A stretch of 36,671 nucleotides of DNA from Thalassotalea eurytherma (GTDB lineage Bacteria > Pseudomonadota > Gammaproteobacteria > Enterobacterales > Alteromonadaceae): NCBI RefSeq assembly GCF_030161415.1, contig NZ_BSSU01000017.1, positions 1 to 36,671 of the forward strand. The letters are read 5' to 3'. The translations under genes were made by a program, and so were the position numbers. Shown here in pieces: positions 7,663 through 15,839 of this stretch (the first letter of the stretch is position 1; the number at the start of each line of letters is the position of its first letter). Under the pieces are notes generated by a model, which saw only the letters and a list, made by a program, of their open reading frames with translations, did not search any database and was not told where the DNA came from.

Positions 7663-8928
7663 CTATAAGCTGCAGTCAAAGCGTTTAGCGACTTCAACAG
7701 CGCTTCTAACACCGTCTTCATGAAAGCCGTTATACCAGTATGCACCTGCAAAGTGAGTATTATTATGACCACAAATTACTGAGCGTTGCTGCTGTGCTTT
7801 CATCGACTCGATACTAAAAATAGGGTGATGATAAATAAACTTTCTCAAAATTTTGTCAGATGATATTGCGTCACTTTGATTAAGTGTTACACAAAAGGTC
7901 GTGTCACTTGAAAGCCCTTGTAATATGTTCATGTTGTAAGTCACGCTTGCTGGTTTAGAGCGATCATCAACCAATTGATAGTTCCAACTTGCCCAGGCTG
8001 TTTTTCTTTGAGGAAGTAGGTTTACATCGGTATGTAATACGACTTCGTTGGCACTATAAGGCATTGCAGATAAGACGTCTTTCTCTGATTGCGTATGATC
8101 GGTGAGTAGTGCAAGGGCTTGATCTGAGTGACAGGTCAGTACAACTTCATCAAACTCTGTTTCATTTATATTGCCATTGTCATCTTCGATGTGGATCTGC
8201 ACTTTGTCATTGAGCCGAGTGATATGTGAGATGTTGGTATTTAACTTAATATTATCTGCAAAAGGTTTAATCAGTGGTGCAATATAGTTTCGAGAACCAC
8301 CAGGGATTACATACCATTGTGGTCTGTCAGTAATATTTAACAGGCCATGATTGTGAAAGAACTGCACAAAGAACTTAAATTGAAACTGACTCATCTGCTC
8401 AATTGAGCTTGACCATATCGCCGCGCCCATCGGTAAAATATAATGTTGAGCGAAAAAGTCACTAAAGTTTTGTTGTGTTAAAAAGTCGCCTAAAGTGAGC
8501 GTTTCGTCATAATCACCAGATTCAAATGCAGCTTTACATAGCTTGTTAAAGTCAATTATTTGCTTGATCAAACGCCAAAACTTAGGCCTGAACAAATTTC
8601 TGCGTTGAGCAAATAATGTATTGAGGTTATGGCCATTATATTCGAGCTTGCTTTTAGTATTATGAACTGAAAAGCTCATTTGAGTCGCTTGTTTCTCAAT
8701 GCCTAAACGCGCTAAAAGTTTAAGAAAGTTTGGATAGGTTTTATCGTTAAAAACGATAAAACCAGTATCAATCGCGTAGTCTCTTCCTTCATGGTTTATA
8801 TCAACCGTTGCCGTATGACCGCCGATGTAGTCATTTTTTTCAAAAACAGTCACATCATGTTTTTGCGATAATAAATAAGCTGATGTTAAGCCGGATATAC
8901 CGGAACCAATAATTGCGATTTTTTTCAT
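7663..8928 (-). CDS. FAD-dependent amine-oxidase-like oxidoreductase (COG2907)
   Basis: A 421-residue flavoprotein. The N-terminus is a dinucleotide-binding fold, IAIIGSGISGLTSAYLL, with the acidic residue of the second strand in VTVFEKNDYIGGHT; a C-terminal FAD contact is seen in AGAYWYNGFHEDG. It belongs to the NAD/FAD-binding proteins annotated as 'predicted amine oxidases', related to desaturases of the phytoene type. In this operon it probably oxidises or desaturates an acyl chain handled by the Cfa-like methyltransferase; the substrate is inferred from context only. The start overlaps the upstream SDR stop by one base (TAATG), with AAAGG 8 nt before the ATG, so the two are translationally coupled. 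Confidence 0.88.
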   Translation of the reverse strand: MKKIAIIGSGISGLTSAYLLSQKHDVTVFEKNDYIGGHTATVDINHEGRDYAIDTGFIVFNDKTYPNFLKLLARLGIEKQATQMSFSVHNTKSKLEYNGHNLNTLFAQRRNLFRPKFWRLIKQIIDFNKLCKAAFESGDYDETLTLGDFLTQQNFSDFFAQHYILPMGAAIWSSSIEQMSQFQFKFFVQFFHNHGLLNITDRPQWYVIPGGSRNYIAPLIKPFADNIKLNTNISHITRLNDKVQIHIEDDNGNINETEFDEVVLTCHSDQALALLTDHTQSEKDVLSAMPYSANEVVLHTDVNLLPQRKTAWASWNYQLVDDRSKPASVTYNMNILQGLSSDTTFCVTLNQSDAISSDKILRKFIYHHPIFSIESMKAQQQRSVICGHNNTHFAGAYWYNGFHEDGVRSAVEVAKRFDCSL

Positions 8929-9671
8929 TAAGATAACCTTTTACTAGCAAATGATTGCCAACAACGAGCAGGCAGTGAAGATAACAGGTGCAAGAATACT
9001 GTTAAGCGTTTAGGGAATTGGAGGTAACGTTTTCTCTTGGTAATACCTTCGATGATTCTATCTGCCGCTTCTTCACTACTCATTAGAAATGGCATATCAA
9101 AGGTATTTTTATCGGTTAATGGGGTTTTGATAAACCCAGGGTGTACTAAACACACATCAATGCGATGCTTGGCTAAATCAAGTGCTAATGAATTAGCTAA
9201 GTAATCGACACCCGCTTTAGATGCGCCATACGCTTGTGCTTTTGGAAATGGCAGTAAGCTTGCACTTGAACTGATAAAAACCAGTTGTGGATTTTCCGTG
9301 TTCTGGCGATTTGTTGGTGCTAACTTTGGAAGCAGTTGCTCTAGCATAGCGCCCATGCTTACTAAGTTAGTATTGATGATAAACTCAAAACGCTCACTAT
9401 CAAAATGCAATGGATCGTCCATATATAAACAATCACCAGCATTAAGAATAACGATATCAATCTCATTGATGTTCGCACATGCCGCTTTCACTTGTGTTTT
9501 ATCGGTAATATCAAAGCTCAGTGGTGTAATGTTTTCATACTGACGAACTAGCGCAGTTAATTTTTCTTCATTTCGGCCGCAAGCATATACATGATGACCT
9601 GCGCTTGCATAGCTTAATGCTAGTGATTGTCCGATACCTGATGTAGCACCTGTAATTAGTACATGTTTCAT
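8928..9671 (-). CDS. Short-chain dehydrogenase/reductase in the photo-oxidative stress operon
   Basis: A 247-residue classical SDR. The NAD(P)-binding motif TGATSGIG is at 7-14, the structural NAG in VILNAGD, and the active-site Ser and Tyr-x3-Lys in FISSSASLL and YGASK. Arg33 after the second strand (ACGRNEEK) suggests NADP(H). The C-terminus is slightly hydrophobic (RLTVFLHLLSSLPARCW), suggesting membrane association, which would fit a lipid substrate. It overlaps the upstream NTF2-like gene by 4 nt (ATGA) and the downstream FAD gene by 1 nt. The same gene type recurs in RpoE-ChrR clusters of other gammaproteobacteria. The substrate is unknown. Confidence 0.9.
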   Translation of the reverse strand: MKHVLITGATSGIGQSLALSYASAGHHVYACGRNEEKLTALVRQYENITPLSFDITDKTQVKAACANINEIDIVILNAGDCLYMDDPLHFDSERFEFIINTNLVSMGAMLEQLLPKLAPTNRQNTENPQLVFISSSASLLPFPKAQAYGASKAGVDYLANSLALDLAKHRIDVCLVHPGFIKTPLTDKNTFDMPFLMSSEEAADRIIEGITKRKRYLQFPKRLTVFLHLLSSLPARCWQSFASKRLS

Positions 9672-10165
9672 GACTGCACTCTTGTTTTGATATAACGAAT
9701 AACTCGCCCTAAAACAGGAATATGTTCATAGAGCATTGCACCGACATCGATGTAATCACGATGATAAATGACTTTGTCTTGTTCACCGATAAGCTTTGTA
9801 TGCCCCTCGACTGTTATTGGGTCAGCCGAGTTAAGTTTTTTATGAATAAAGGTCATTCGCCAATATACCGCAGCTTTATTGTCTTTATAAATAACTTCAT
9901 CAATAACAAACTGACAGCTAATTAAATTCGTGTAAATGTTATCAAAATAGTGCTTGAGTTCATCGAGTCCAACGACCAAATGCATCGGATCTTTAAAAGT
10001 CACCTGTGGGTGATATATGGTGTCAATTAGGTTCAAATTATCGGTACCTAATCGTTGGTAAACATCGATAAAATTTTGCAACCAGTTTGGCATCCCATGA
10101 TGAGCTAAATTGCCATTATTCGATGTTTCATCAGCAGTAATAAAGGTATTTTGTATAGTATCCAT
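9668..10165 (-). CDS. NTF2-like / SnoaL-fold protein
   Basis: About 165 residues with the NTF2-like pattern: an early helix (NWLQNFIDVYQRLG), a conserved segment IYHPQVTFKDPMHLVVGLDEL, and later strands (KAAVYWRMTFIHKK, VEGHTKLI, VIYHRDYIDVGAMLYEHIP). Such small cone-shaped proteins act as isomerases, hydrolases or binding partners; no specific catalytic set can be named. I chose ATG 10165, which lies 7 nt after the photolyase stop with a purine-rich GAAGAG just upstream, over a TTG at 10198 that would extend into the photolyase gene. It overlaps the SDR by 4 nt. Its steady presence in this operon type suggests a role in the same lipid or stress pathway. Confidence 0.82.
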   Translation of the reverse strand: MDTIQNTFITADETSNNGNLAHHGMPNWLQNFIDVYQRLGTDNLNLIDTIYHPQVTFKDPMHLVVGLDELKHYFDNIYTNLISCQFVIDEVIYKDNKAAVYWRMTFIHKKLNSADPITVEGHTKLIGEQDKVIYHRDYIDVGAMLYEHIPVLGRVIRYIKTRVQS

Positions 10166-10172
10166 TAGCTCT

Positions 10173-11552
10173 TCACGTGTTGTCTTTATAAAAAGCAAGC
10201 GCTCGTTCTCTTGCTTGCTTGTGCTCTACCACAGCAGGCCAGTAACAATCTAGTGTGTGTTTGGCGATATAGTCATGTGGAAAGTGAATTTCTTTATCAG
10301 GAATTTCTGATAGCTCTGGTAAATAATTACGAATAAACTCACCGTCCGGATCAAACTTTTTACTTTGGCTAATCGGGTTAAAGACTCGAAAATAGGGCTG
10401 TGCATCGCAACCTGTACCTGCAGACCATTGCCAACCGCCATTGTTTGCGGCAAAGTCACCATCAATCAGATGCTCCATAAAGTATTGTTCGCCAATACGC
10501 CAATCTACCAATAAATGCTTAGTTAAAAAGCTAGCTACGATCATTCTAAGTCGGTTATGCATCCAGCCAGTTTGATTGAGTTGTCGCATTGCGGCATCGA
10601 CAATTGGGTAGCCAGTTTTTCCTTGTTGCCATGCGACTATATCATCAGGATTATTTAACCAAGGCAAGTTATTGTATTTATTATTAAAATTTTGGTGCTT
10701 GATCAGGTCTGGGAAATGCCACAACAAATGGCGGTAAAATTCTCGCCAAATTAGCTCATTCAACCAACTAAATGCTTGATGAGGCTGCTGTAAAATATCG
10801 GGATAACGATTTATCAGTAGTGTTAATAGGTAGCGTGGGCTAATTGCGCCGATATTTAAATAGGCTGACAAGCCAGATGTTCCTTTGATGCTCGGAATAT
10901 CTCTTTGGCTTTCATAGTGGTCTACTTTTGTTTGCAAAAATTCAGGAATAACATGTTGCTCAACAACTGTCGCAACTGGCCATTTTGAAGAATCATCTCG
11001 CGTTAAGTTAGGAAGTAATTTAGAGAGCATTATGTCGTTGTAGCTGATACCTGACGTTTTAGGTAAATAATCAAAACCATTGTTTAATACGTACTTTAGC
11101 CAAGCTCTTTTGAAAGGCGTAAATACTTTAAACATTTGATCCGCATTATTTTTGATTAGCCCCTTTGGCACAATAACATCTGATTCAAAACTTATTAGGT
11201 CAACGCCTTGTTCTTTGATCTGGCTATCTCGTTGCTGTTCTCGTAACTCAAGCTCAGTGTTAACAATCAGTTGGTTTGTTCCAATGCTTGTTAGGGTCTC
11301 CAGTATTTGTCCTGCTTGGTCTGAAAAATCATCAACAATTTTCACTTCAAGCGCAATATCAAGTTGTGCCAATTGGCTTTTAAGTAGCGCAACATGTCTT
11401 AAAATTAAATCAACTTTGATAGGGGCTGTATGATGTTGTTGCCATTGGGCGGGCGTAGCGATAAAAATAGCGTGCTTTACACGATTGTCTAGTGCAAATG
11501 CTAATGCAGGGTTGTCATGGATACGAAGATCATTTCTAAACCACAGTAACAA
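10173..11552 (-). CDS. phrB: Deoxyribodipyrimidine photolyase
   Basis: A class I photolyase of about 459 residues that repairs pyrimidine dimers in DNA using blue light. The N-terminal antenna-binding domain starts LLWFRNDLRIHDN. The C-terminal FAD domain has WLNELIWREFYRHLL, then GYPIVDAAMRQLNQTGWMHN and the strongly conserved DGDFAANNGGWQWSAGTG. The open frame extends to a TTG at 11606, but that lies inside a hairpin. I prefer the TTG at 11552, which has AAGGA 7 nt upstream and gives the canonical N-terminus; this choice is moderately sure. Its place in a ChrR-sigma operon matches the light-dependent regulons of Rhodobacter and Vibrio, and its pairing with a DUF1722 protein matches the E. 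coli ybgA-phr arrangement. Confidence 0.95.
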   Translation of the reverse strand: MLLWFRNDLRIHDNPALAFALDNRVKHAIFIATPAQWQQHHTAPIKVDLILRHVALLKSQLAQLDIALEVKIVDDFSDQAGQILETLTSIGTNQLIVNTELELREQQRDSQIKEQGVDLISFESDVIVPKGLIKNNADQMFKVFTPFKRAWLKYVLNNGFDYLPKTSGISYNDIMLSKLLPNLTRDDSSKWPVATVVEQHVIPEFLQTKVDHYESQRDIPSIKGTSGLSAYLNIGAISPRYLLTLLINRYPDILQQPHQAFSWLNELIWREFYRHLLWHFPDLIKHQNFNNKYNNLPWLNNPDDIVAWQQGKTGYPIVDAAMRQLNQTGWMHNRLRMIVASFLTKHLLVDWRIGEQYFMEHLIDGDFAANNGGWQWSAGTGCDAQPYFRVFNPISQSKKFDPDGEFIRNYLPELSEIPDKEIHFPHDYIAKHTLDCYWPAVVEHKQARERALAFYKDNT

Positions 11553-11586
11553 AGTATCGTCCTTAAATTTCAATTTAACAAAAGCG

Positions 11587-11612
11587 AAAGGGTTGCTGTT
11601 AGGCAACCCTTT
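11587..11612 (-). other. Intra-operon hairpin between the DUF523-DUF1722 gene and phrB
   Basis: A perfect 10-bp inverted repeat (AAAGGGTTGC and its complement) with a 6-nt loop lies 4 nt after the upstream stop codon. On the minus strand it is followed by CGCTTTTGTT, a modest T-rich run. It could act as a partial terminator that lowers expression of phrB and the distal genes, or as an RNA-stability or processing element. It is weaker than the real terminators in this window. Confidence 0.5.
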
Positions 11613-11615
11613 TAT

Positions 11616-12560
11616 TTAATAACCGTAACGCAGTTTCAACTGCTCCGGATAAGGCGATAAGTAAAATTGCCTTGCCAAATAAGGTTTAGGGAAAGACAGC
11701 AAGTAGTGTTTAATTAGCGTCAATGGCACCATTAATGGCATCAGGCCAGTACGGTAATTATTAATTTGTTCGCACAACTCCTCTCTTTGAGGTTTCGTTA
11801 AATGATGAGAGAAGTAGCCTTGAATGTGTTGCAAGGTATTGGCATGGCTTTTACGCGTCGCCTTTAACTTTAAAGCGCCCATTAAACCTTCAATATACTT
11901 TGCCCCTAACGCTTCAACATCAGTTGTTTTGCCAGCAAGTAGTTGACCTAACGCTTTATATGATTTTTGCGAGTGGCTCATCACGGTATATTTAAATTTA
12001 CTGTGAAACTCAATTAACTTGTGCTTGGTGAGACCTTCAGCAACGAGTTCTTGCCACATACGGTAGGCAAAAACACGCGCGACAAAGTTTTCACGAATAA
12101 TTGGGTCGTTAAGGCGGCCATTTTCTTCACACGGCAATAACGGATTTGCTTTCATGATTTCGCGAGCAAATACACCGACACCGTCAGAGGTTGAACCCTT
12201 ACCGTCTTCACTATATACCTTCACACGTTCCATGCCACAGCTAGGACTTTTTGCACAGAAAATAAAGCCACTAAACTTTTCAGCAACTTTCGCGACACGC
12301 TTACCGTATGCCTGCAAAGCATCGGTAATGTCTCCACTGCCATCTGGGCGAGAAACTTTAATAAGGTCGTCTTGTTTTATTTGACGAATCGTCGCACGAG
12401 GAACGGGTAAGCCTACTGCCACTTCAGGACAGAAGCTACGATATTGAACGTGTTGACCTAACTCTTTCACACAAAAATGTGACGTTTTAGCACTCGCATC
12501 GTATCTCACTTGGTTACCTGTTAAACAGGCGCTAATACCTATATTAATTGGCTTACTCAT
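11616..12560 (-). CDS. DUF523-DUF1722 fusion protein (YbgA-like; possible thiouracil-desulfidase domain)
   Basis: About 314 residues in two domains. The N-terminal DUF523 domain (1-150) has its cysteine motifs SACLTG, FCPE and SPSCG (Cys12, Cys44 and Cys108, plus Cys102) with VRYD nearby. DUF523 includes TudS, a [4Fe-4S] thiouracil desulfidase, and these cysteines fit a three-Cys cluster site. The C-terminal DUF1722 domain (about 180-314; KYTVMSHSQKSYKALGQLLA) corresponds to E. coli YbgA, whose gene precedes phr. ATG 12560 is preferred to ATG 12563 because GGAG lies 6 nt before it. It sits 7 nt after chrR and is followed by a hairpin and phrB. Metal content and activity are inferred from family membership only. 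Confidence 0.88.
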   Translation of the reverse strand: MSKPINIGISACLTGNQVRYDASAKTSHFCVKELGQHVQYRSFCPEVAVGLPVPRATIRQIKQDDLIKVSRPDGSGDITDALQAYGKRVAKVAEKFSGFIFCAKSPSCGMERVKVYSEDGKGSTSDGVGVFAREIMKANPLLPCEENGRLNDPIIRENFVARVFAYRMWQELVAEGLTKHKLIEFHSKFKYTVMSHSQKSYKALGQLLAGKTTDVEALGAKYIEGLMGALKLKATRKSHANTLQHIQGYFSHHLTKPQREELCEQINNYRTGLMPLMVPLTLIKHYLLSFPKPYLARQFYLSPYPEQLKLRYGY

Positions 12561-12570
12561 CATATTCTCC

Positions 12571-13248
12571 CTAATACAAAAACTGTGCGATAGGATTTAA
12601 TAATTTGTTGATACCTTGGGTAAAATGTTGTGCGTCATCAGACACGGTAAAACATAAACAACCATCGTCTGAAACAGGCTGGTGAGTATGCTCACCATCT
12701 AAAACAATAAAGTCACCTGCAACATATTCACCCATATCGTCTTTAAAACTGCCTGATAATAACAAGGTCAATTCGAAACCTTTATGGGTATGCTCTGGCA
12801 CGCTGCCACCAGGTTCAATGTTCAATAAACTTGCTCTAACTTTACCTTCATCTAACTCGATGCGTGAGCGAGACAGCTTACCAATATTTGACCAACTGCT
12901 TGTTGGCATGTTGGAAATAGCTCTTGGTAAAACGACCGATTTACCTTTAATGTTAATCGTTGTTTTTGGCGTAGACTTCACTTCATCAATAGCGTCGTTG
13001 ACTGTTATCGCATTAATCATATTATCGAAATTAAAATCGACGACATCTGCAATATCATCATGCTCTGTAAATTTGCTGTGAATACCTTCAAAGCACGCCT
13101 CTGCTTTTTGGTCTGTTAACGTTGCAACTTTAGCAGCACATTCGCCACACATTTCAATATGCATCGCAACTGCAGCAGACATTGACACAGGCAAGCTAGC
13201 TTCAACGTATTCGTTAAGTAATTCTTCGCTTGGGTGGTGTTTAATCAT
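12571..13248 (-). CDS. chrR: ChrR-type zinc anti-sigma factor
   Basis: A 225-residue anti-sigma factor that holds the ECF sigma factor inactive until singlet oxygen or a related oxidant releases it. The N-terminal zinc anti-sigma domain has the ligands His5 (or His4), His30, Cys34 and Cys37 in HIEMCGEC. The C-terminal cupin domain has the metal pattern PEHTHKGFE, with His153, His155 and Glu159, and then a His at 187 or 189 in GEHTH. Both sites match the known R. sphaeroides ChrR layout, so oxidant sensing by the cupin is likely kept. It overlaps the sigma gene by 8 nt, as usual for sigma/anti-sigma pairs. Confidence 0.93.
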   Translation of the reverse strand: MIKHHPSEELLNEYVEASLPVSMSAAVAMHIEMCGECAAKVATLTDQKAEACFEGIHSKFTEHDDIADVVDFNFDNMINAITVNDAIDEVKSTPKTTINIKGKSVVLPRAISNMPTSSWSNIGKLSRSRIELDEGKVRASLLNIEPGGSVPEHTHKGFELTLLLSGSFKDDMGEYVAGDFIVLDGEHTHQPVSDDGCLCFTVSDDAQHFTQGINKLLNPIAQFLY

Positions 13249-13912
13249 GGTCTGCTCCCATATGTTGCTTGAGCTTGGCTAATCCTAATCTTAATCGTGA
13301 TTTTATCGTGCCTAGTGGAATGTTGAGCTGTTTTGATAATTGCTCTTGAGACATTTCCATAAAATAAACACCTCTAATAACCTGTTGCTGTGCTTCAGGT
13401 AATTTGTCTATGTGTGCCATTAAATGTTGATTCTCTAAGTGATCGTCATAGCCTTCTTCAGAGCTATTGTCGCTGTCTATTAGCGGCCAAATGTCGTCAC
13501 TTAAATTATCTTCTTTTTTCGACTTTATTTTGCGCAGTATGTCAAAACTGACATTACGCATGATTGAATAAACCCAAGTTGTTGGAGCACCTTTATCTGA
13601 GTGGAAAAGATGAGCTTTGCGCCAGACGTTGGTCATGGTTTCTTGTAAAACCTCGCCAGCCAATTGTGGGTTGTTAAATTTGTGCGAGCAAATATTGGTG
13701 ATTTTAGGTGCAAAGAATTTAAACACTTCAGTGAAAGCTTGTTTATTTCTGTCCTTTGCGATTTGCTCTAACCACAAGGTTAGTTGCGCTAAATCTGTTT
13801 TGTTGTTCATCTTTCTAGGTATACTCTGCGTTTGAGTTTTTGACAAGTTACTTGTCACTACTCTATCAGAGCTCCCTTTTAAATTGTTTGATGAATTACT
13901 CATGAGTTGCAT
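13241..13912 (-). CDS. rpoE: ECF sigma factor of the RpoE-ChrR (photo-oxidative stress) type
   Basis: A 223-residue extracytoplasmic-function sigma factor. Region 2 spans about residues 55-120 (VLQETMTNVWRKAHLF, then PTTWVYSIMRNVSFDILRK), and region 4 about 165-215 (LPEAQQQVIRGVYFMEMSQE, then LGTIKSRLRLGLAKLK). The N-terminus has an extra 35-40 residue Ser/Thr/Asn-rich stretch. ATG 13912 is supported by a GAGGA ribosome binding site 6 nt upstream. With chrR immediately downstream it belongs to the ChrR-controlled ECF group that answers singlet oxygen. A matching TGATCC promoter lies just upstream, so it probably activates its own nine-gene operon. It is not the envelope-stress RpoE of E. coli, despite the shared symbol. 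Confidence 0.93.
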   Translation of the reverse strand: MQLMSNSSNNLKGSSDRVVTSNLSKTQTQSIPRKMNNKTDLAQLTLWLEQIAKDRNKQAFTEVFKFFAPKITNICSHKFNNPQLAGEVLQETMTNVWRKAHLFHSDKGAPTTWVYSIMRNVSFDILRKIKSKKEDNLSDDIWPLIDSDNSSEEGYDDHLENQHLMAHIDKLPEAQQQVIRGVYFMEMSQEQLSKQLNIPLGTIKSRLRLGLAKLKQHMGADHD

Positions 13913-13940
13913 GAGGGTTCCTCGTTACACATGTTAAAGA

Positions 13941-13970
13941 GTACTACGGGACCAAAACGAAAACGGATCA
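13941..13970 (-). promoter_or_regulatory. Autoregulated ECF sigma promoter (TGATCC type)
   Basis: On the minus strand TGATCC (13965-13970) is followed after 18 nt by TAGTAC (13941-13946), 28 nt before the sigma start codon. TGATCC is the -35 element reported for RpoE-ChrR promoters in Rhodobacter. The match and position make positive autoregulation very likely. The -35 begins 7 nt after the stop of the LON-domain gene, so read-through could also supply basal transcript. Confidence 0.75.
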
Positions 13971-13976
13971 CATTTT

Positions 13977-14528
13977 TTAAACGGTTTTGTTGATAATGTT
14001 TTTGACTAACGATTGAGCTTGTTGCAGTTCACTTGGTGCGAGCAGCGCGTCTTTTTGTTGAAACTTTATTGGTAAAATCTCTAACCAACGAGCACACAGC
14101 CATGACAGGTCGAGAACAATTTCTGGATAAAGGTATTGCATCTCTTCACTGTTGTCTAAAATATGTTTTAAAGCAGCGGCAAGCTCATGGTTTTTTTGAA
14201 CACTTGTTTCAGGCCAGAAAGGTCTTACATTAACGTCCCCAATAAGTAGTAATTCTTCGTTTTGATACGAGTCTGTCACATCAACCAGGTCTTTACATTT
14301 TACGGTAATCAACAACATGTTGTTGTCGTCTTGATTGAAGTCAATAATATCGACCCAACTTGCCCAATTTGCTTGCTGGTTAGTAATTTGATTTTGATAT
14401 TGAACTGCAAAACCTTGCGTTTGGTTGCAGTTTTTGACCATGTTGAGGTAGCGTTGCTCAAACACTCTTAACTGTGTTACGCCGCCCGGCAATAGGAAAA
14501 TAGGTAATGGAAATATTGGTAAATTCAT
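13977..14528 (-). CDS. LON substrate-binding-domain protein
   Basis: A 183-residue protein made of the LON N-terminal (substrate-binding) domain alone: it starts NLPIFPLPIFLLPGGVTQLR and continues VFEQRYLNMV, both typical. There is no AAA+ or protease domain, so it is not Lon protease itself. Stand-alone versions are common in proteobacteria; their function is not established, and peptide or substrate binding is assumed by analogy. The gene ends inside the upstream edge of the ECF sigma promoter, with no terminator between. It may therefore contribute to basal expression of the stress operon, but a functional link is not shown. Confidence 0.85.
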   Translation of the reverse strand: MNLPIFPLPIFLLPGGVTQLRVFEQRYLNMVKNCNQTQGFAVQYQNQITNQQANWASWVDIIDFNQDDNNMLLITVKCKDLVDVTDSYQNEELLLIGDVNVRPFWPETSVQKNHELAAALKHILDNSEEMQYLYPEIVLDLSWLCARWLEILPIKFQQKDALLAPSELQQAQSLVKNIINKTV

Positions 14529-14585
14529 AACAGCTTCTTTTAGTCATCTTGCACTGTTATACGCAGCAACCCTTATTATTGTTCA

Positions 14586-14619
14586 CAAAAAAGCCTCAAT
14601 AAATGATTGAGGCTTTTAT
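14586..14619 (-). terminator. Rho-independent terminator after the ketoacyl synthase gene
   Basis: A perfect 10-bp stem (AAGCCTCAAT at 14591-14600 and its complement at 14606-14615) with a 5-nt loop, followed on the minus strand by six T residues. It lies 35 nt downstream of the ketoacyl synthase stop and upstream of the LON-domain gene, separating the two transcripts. Confidence 0.85.
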
Positions 14620-14653
14620 TTGCTTAGATTGATGTGTTGCTTGGCAGGTTAAA

Positions 14654-15721
14654 TTATTTTCTTGATTCAATAATTCCTTGAACAAGCTCTAGGCCTGATT
14701 GTTCGCAAACAGGCAATGTAACGTCAGTTTGTGCTGATGATTGAGGCTTTTTATTGAAGTGCAACATGTGCGCGCTCCACGTTAAACCGCCACCGAAGGC
14801 CGGCATAAGTACATTGTCTCCGGCATTGATTTTGTCTTCTTCAATAGCTTCAACAAGGGCAACTAACGCGGTAGCTGCTGACATGTTTCCGTATCTTTCT
14901 ATATTGATAAATACTTTATCTTTCGGGGTTTTCAACTTTTTCGCTAACGAGTCAATAATGCGTAAGTTAGCTTGATGAGGCACTACTAGGTCGATATCTT
15001 CATTTGAAAACTCAAGTTTTTCTAATGTCTTGTCACAGGCTTGCGCCATGCCTGCTACGGCTTTTTTAAAGATATCTTGACCAAGGAAATTCCACCATGT
15101 ATTGCCTAACACATGATCTTGGTTAGCATATTTAACACCTAAACCACGCACCGCTAAAATATCTCTAGATTCACCAAAGCAACCCAATGACTCGGCTATT
15201 ACGCCTGATTTTTCATCGCTTGCTTCCAAATAAAGTGCCGCTGCGCCATCACCAAACAAGACAGCAACATCACGATTTGACCATTCCATGACTCGTGAAA
15301 TTACTTCAGCACCAATAATTAACGCTGAGTTGATTGCGCCTGATTTTATCATGGCAGTTGCAACACTTAAGCTATACATACCACTGGTACACGCGGTATT
15401 TACATCCATGCAAGCTGAATTATGGGCACCTAAAAGGCGTTGAACGTTTGATGCTGAATTTGGACATTGTTCATCAAAGGTTGTTGAACCGAAAACAATC
15501 ATATCAACATCAAGGGCTGATTTACCTGCAACGGCTAATGCTTGTTCACAAGCGATGTGCGCTAACTCACTCACATTGACATGTGAAATACGTCGCTCTT
15601 TCATTCCTGTACGAGACGTGATCCACTCATCGTTTGTTTCTAAAAATGTTGCAAGATCATCGTTCGATAAGATAGCTGGTGGCATGCATTTGCCCCAACC
15701 TTTGATAGCTGCATATGTCAT
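14654..15721 (-). CDS. 3-oxoacyl-ACP synthase III (FabH-like ketoacyl synthase)
   Basis: A 355-residue thiolase-fold condensing enzyme. The catalytic triad is visible: Cys111 in NTACTSG, His249 in PHQAN and Asn279 in GNMSAAT; the glycine-rich C-terminal FGGGLTWSAH also fits. FabH-type enzymes condense a short acyl-CoA with malonyl-ACP to start fatty-acid or specialised lipid synthesis. It is longer than housekeeping FabH (about 320) because of a C-terminal tail after residue 328, and it is not among fatty-acid synthesis genes, so it is more likely a secondary KAS III than the main FabH. AGG lies 8 nt before ATG 15721. The upstream CBS-domain gene is 118 nt away, so co-transcription is uncertain. 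Confidence 0.88.
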   Translation of the reverse strand: MTYAAIKGWGKCMPPAILSNDDLATFLETNDEWITSRTGMKERRISHVNVSELAHIACEQALAVAGKSALDVDMIVFGSTTFDEQCPNSASNVQRLLGAHNSACMDVNTACTSGMYSLSVATAMIKSGAINSALIIGAEVISRVMEWSNRDVAVLFGDGAAALYLEASDEKSGVIAESLGCFGESRDILAVRGLGVKYANQDHVLGNTWWNFLGQDIFKKAVAGMAQACDKTLEKLEFSNEDIDLVVPHQANLRIIDSLAKKLKTPKDKVFINIERYGNMSAATALVALVEAIEEDKINAGDNVLMPAFGGGLTWSAHMLHFNKKPQSSAQTDVTLPVCEQSGLELVQGIIESRK

Positions 15722-15839
15722 TAATTACCTACTGCTGAAAAAACTTCTCTTCTTGAGAATGAAACCTTTGGATTTACTTGTATTTAGCTAGGCTAAGGAT
15801 AGTTTTCTTTGGGCTAAAAGTCTATCGAAAAGGGTGTTT

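Noticed and set aside
11137-11142. TGATCC on the plus strand inside phrB
   Set aside because: It points away from every plausible target gene and lies within coding sequence.
15738-15759. Inverted repeat TTCTC-N5-GAGAA before the ketoacyl synthase, followed by T residues on the minus strand
   Set aside because: The 5-bp AT-rich stem is too weak for a terminator and lies just upstream of the gene's ribosome binding site.
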